Shown: piece after piece, positions 4,743 to 5,338 of the stretch | Numbering within the stretch: position 1 is the first letter of the stretch | Layout of the letters: the number at the start of each line of letters is the position of its first letter | Assembly: GCA_025924275.1 (NCBI GenBank) | Contig: JAICEH010000155.1 | Coordinates: 1-5,338, forward strand | Length of the DNA: 5,338 nt | From: Gemmatimonadales bacterium | GTDB taxonomy: Bacteria > Gemmatimonadota > Gemmatimonadetes > Gemmatimonadales > GWC2-71-9 | Direction: 5' to 3' | The notes under the pieces: model-generated | The model's input: only the letters and a program-made list of their open reading frames with translations | Told to the model about the DNA's origin: nothing | Database searches by the model: none | Made by a program: the position numbers and the translations under genes

Positions 4743-5220
4743 GCTCGGCCAGCAGGGCCGTGATGTCGAGCGGCATCGTGGTCATCGTCAGGTGGCCGTC
4801 GGCGTCGGTGGGCCACTGTTCCCTCGGCCGGTCGCGGTAGAGCTCGACGCCGTTGCCGTCGGGGTCGCGGAGGTACAGCGCCTCGCTCACCCCGTGATCG
4901 CTCGCCCCGTCCAGCGCGATGCCGGCCGCGAGCACCCGGCGCAGCGCATCGGCCAGGGTGCGCCGGTCGGGATAGCGGATGGCCACATGGTAGAGTCCGG
5001 TGGCGTCATCCGGCGGCGGCGAGCCGCCCCGGCTGTGCCACACGTTGAGGCCGATGTGGTGGTGGTACCCGCCGGCGGCGACGAAGGCCGCCCCCCGGCC
5101 GAGGCGCTGGGTCACCCGGAAACCGAGCACGCCCTCCCAGAAGGCGAGCGCGCGATCGAGGTCGGCCACCTTGAGGTGGACGTGCCCGATGTCCACCCGC
5201 GGGTCGATCGGCCCCGGCAC
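4735..5220 (-). CDS. VOC-family protein (glyoxalase / extradiol dioxygenase-like)
   Basis: A 161-residue vicinal-oxygen-chelate fold protein built from two beta-alpha-beta-beta-beta modules (about 11-60 and 76-128). Likely metal ligands are His13 in IGHVHLKVADLDRALAFWEG, His78 in LYHVAI and Glu126 in DPDGNGVELYRDRP. The GYHHHIGLNVW segment (51-61) and the C-terminal MTTMPLDITALL resemble the N-terminal half of CatE-like catechol 2,3-dioxygenases, but at 161 residues only one module pair is present, so ring cleavage is not assured; many such proteins have no known substrate. The start is GTG at 5220, supported by TGAGG, which overlaps the clpP stop, 5 bases upstream. It lies 7 bases downstream of clpP, likely co-transcribed, and overlaps sufE tail to tail by 4 bases. 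Confidence 0.93.
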   Translation of the reverse strand: MPGPIDPRVDIGHVHLKVADLDRALAFWEGVLGFRVTQRLGRGAAFVAAGGYHHHIGLNVWHSRGGSPPPDDATGLYHVAIRYPDRRTLADALRRVLAAGIALDGASDHGVSEALYLRDPDGNGVELYRDRPREQWPTDADGHLTMTTMPLDITALLAEPA

Positions 5221-5227
5221 GGCCGCC

Positions 5228-5338
5228 TCAGGCCTTCCCCAGCTCGTCGAACCGCTCGACCACCTTGCCCACCAGTCCGTACTTGATGGCCGCCTCGGCG
5301 TCGAGCCAGAAGTTGCGGTGGGTGTCCTCCTCGATCCG
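5228..5338 (-). CDS. clpP: ATP-dependent Clp protease proteolytic subunit, C-terminal 36 residues (5' end beyond window)
   Basis: Only the last 36 codons and a TGA are in the window. The peptide RIEEDTHRNFWLDAEAAIKY followed by GLVGKVVERFDELGKA aligns without gaps to the end of ClpP (E. coli [20 protein letters not shown]...), including the DTxR turn, the A-x-x-A helix and the YGLV strand. ClpP forms the cytoplasmic serine-protease barrel that works with ClpX, ClpA or ClpC. In this alignment the catalytic Asp171 of E. coli falls on Asn (codon 5312-5314). The Ser and His lie outside the window. The next gene is a VOC protein and not clpX. The identification rests on a short but distinctive tail; a related ClpP-like paralogue remains possible. 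Confidence 0.8.
   Translation of the reverse strand, partial: RIEEDTHRNFWLDAEAAIKYGLVGKVVERFDELGKA

Noticed and set aside
4115..4816. Upstream extension of the DinB-like frame to ATG 4816
   Set aside because: The extension is antisense to sufE and out of frame with the 58-aa gene, shows no similarity to DinB proteins, and would more than double the family's normal length. The GTG at 4114 gives the usual size.
4018..5286. A 422-codon open frame on the plus strand
   Set aside because: Arg/Gly/Pro-rich shadow that runs out of frame through sufE and antisense to the VOC gene; no domain visible.
1..5338. Mobile elements, tRNA/rRNA genes, CRISPR arrays, toxin-antitoxin or phage genes
   Set aside because: No transposase or integrase motifs, no repeated spacers, no tRNA-like cloverleaf and no composition shift were seen on reading the window; every stretch over about 115 bases is coding.

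Overview
The window is 5.3 kb of very GC-rich (visibly about 70% or more) bacterial chromosome. It is densely packed, with nine protein genes on the minus strand and one on the plus strand. Third codon positions are almost all G or C, GTG and TTG starts occur, and gaps or overlaps of 4-20 bases are common. The gene set (ApaG, YceI, a tandem rhodanese of the CRIGERS type, SufE, DinB-like, ClpP) is housekeeping or accessory. No mobile element, RNA gene or CRISPR array is visible. The style would fit Gemmatimonadota or a similar high-GC phylum, but that is an impression, since no marker gene settles it.

Layout from the right edge, in minus-strand reading order. A ClpP C-terminus (cut by the window) is followed after 7 bases by a VOC-family metalloprotein. 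The VOC gene meets a plus-strand sufE tail to tail, and their stop codons share one CTAG. sufE diverges from an unlisted 58-codon membrane-protein gene, with only 37 bases between the two starts. The membrane-protein gene is joined by a GTGA overlap to a DinB-like gene. Next come a TTG-started exported RidA-like protein and a 197-residue protein of unknown function.

After the only sizeable non-coding gap (2262-2375, with a perfect TTGACA box) comes a tight four-gene run: tandem-domain sulfurtransferase, secreted YceI-like protein, ApaG, and an ArsN2-like acetyltransferase cut by the left edge. Gaps are 10 and 4 bases, then a 4-base overlap, so these four are very probably one transcript.

Functional themes: sulfur transfer (sulfurtransferase and SufE, 2 kb apart), envelope proteins (YceI, RidA-like lipoprotein, 58-aa protein) and small stress or detoxification-type enzymes (VOC, DinB-like, GNAT). 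I see no convincing new multi-gene system. The points most worth a second look are a symmetric promoter-like element between sufE and the small membrane gene, two possible leaderless starts, a RidA-like protein that is exported and lacks the catalytic arginine, and a ClpP with Asn where the catalytic Asp is expected.
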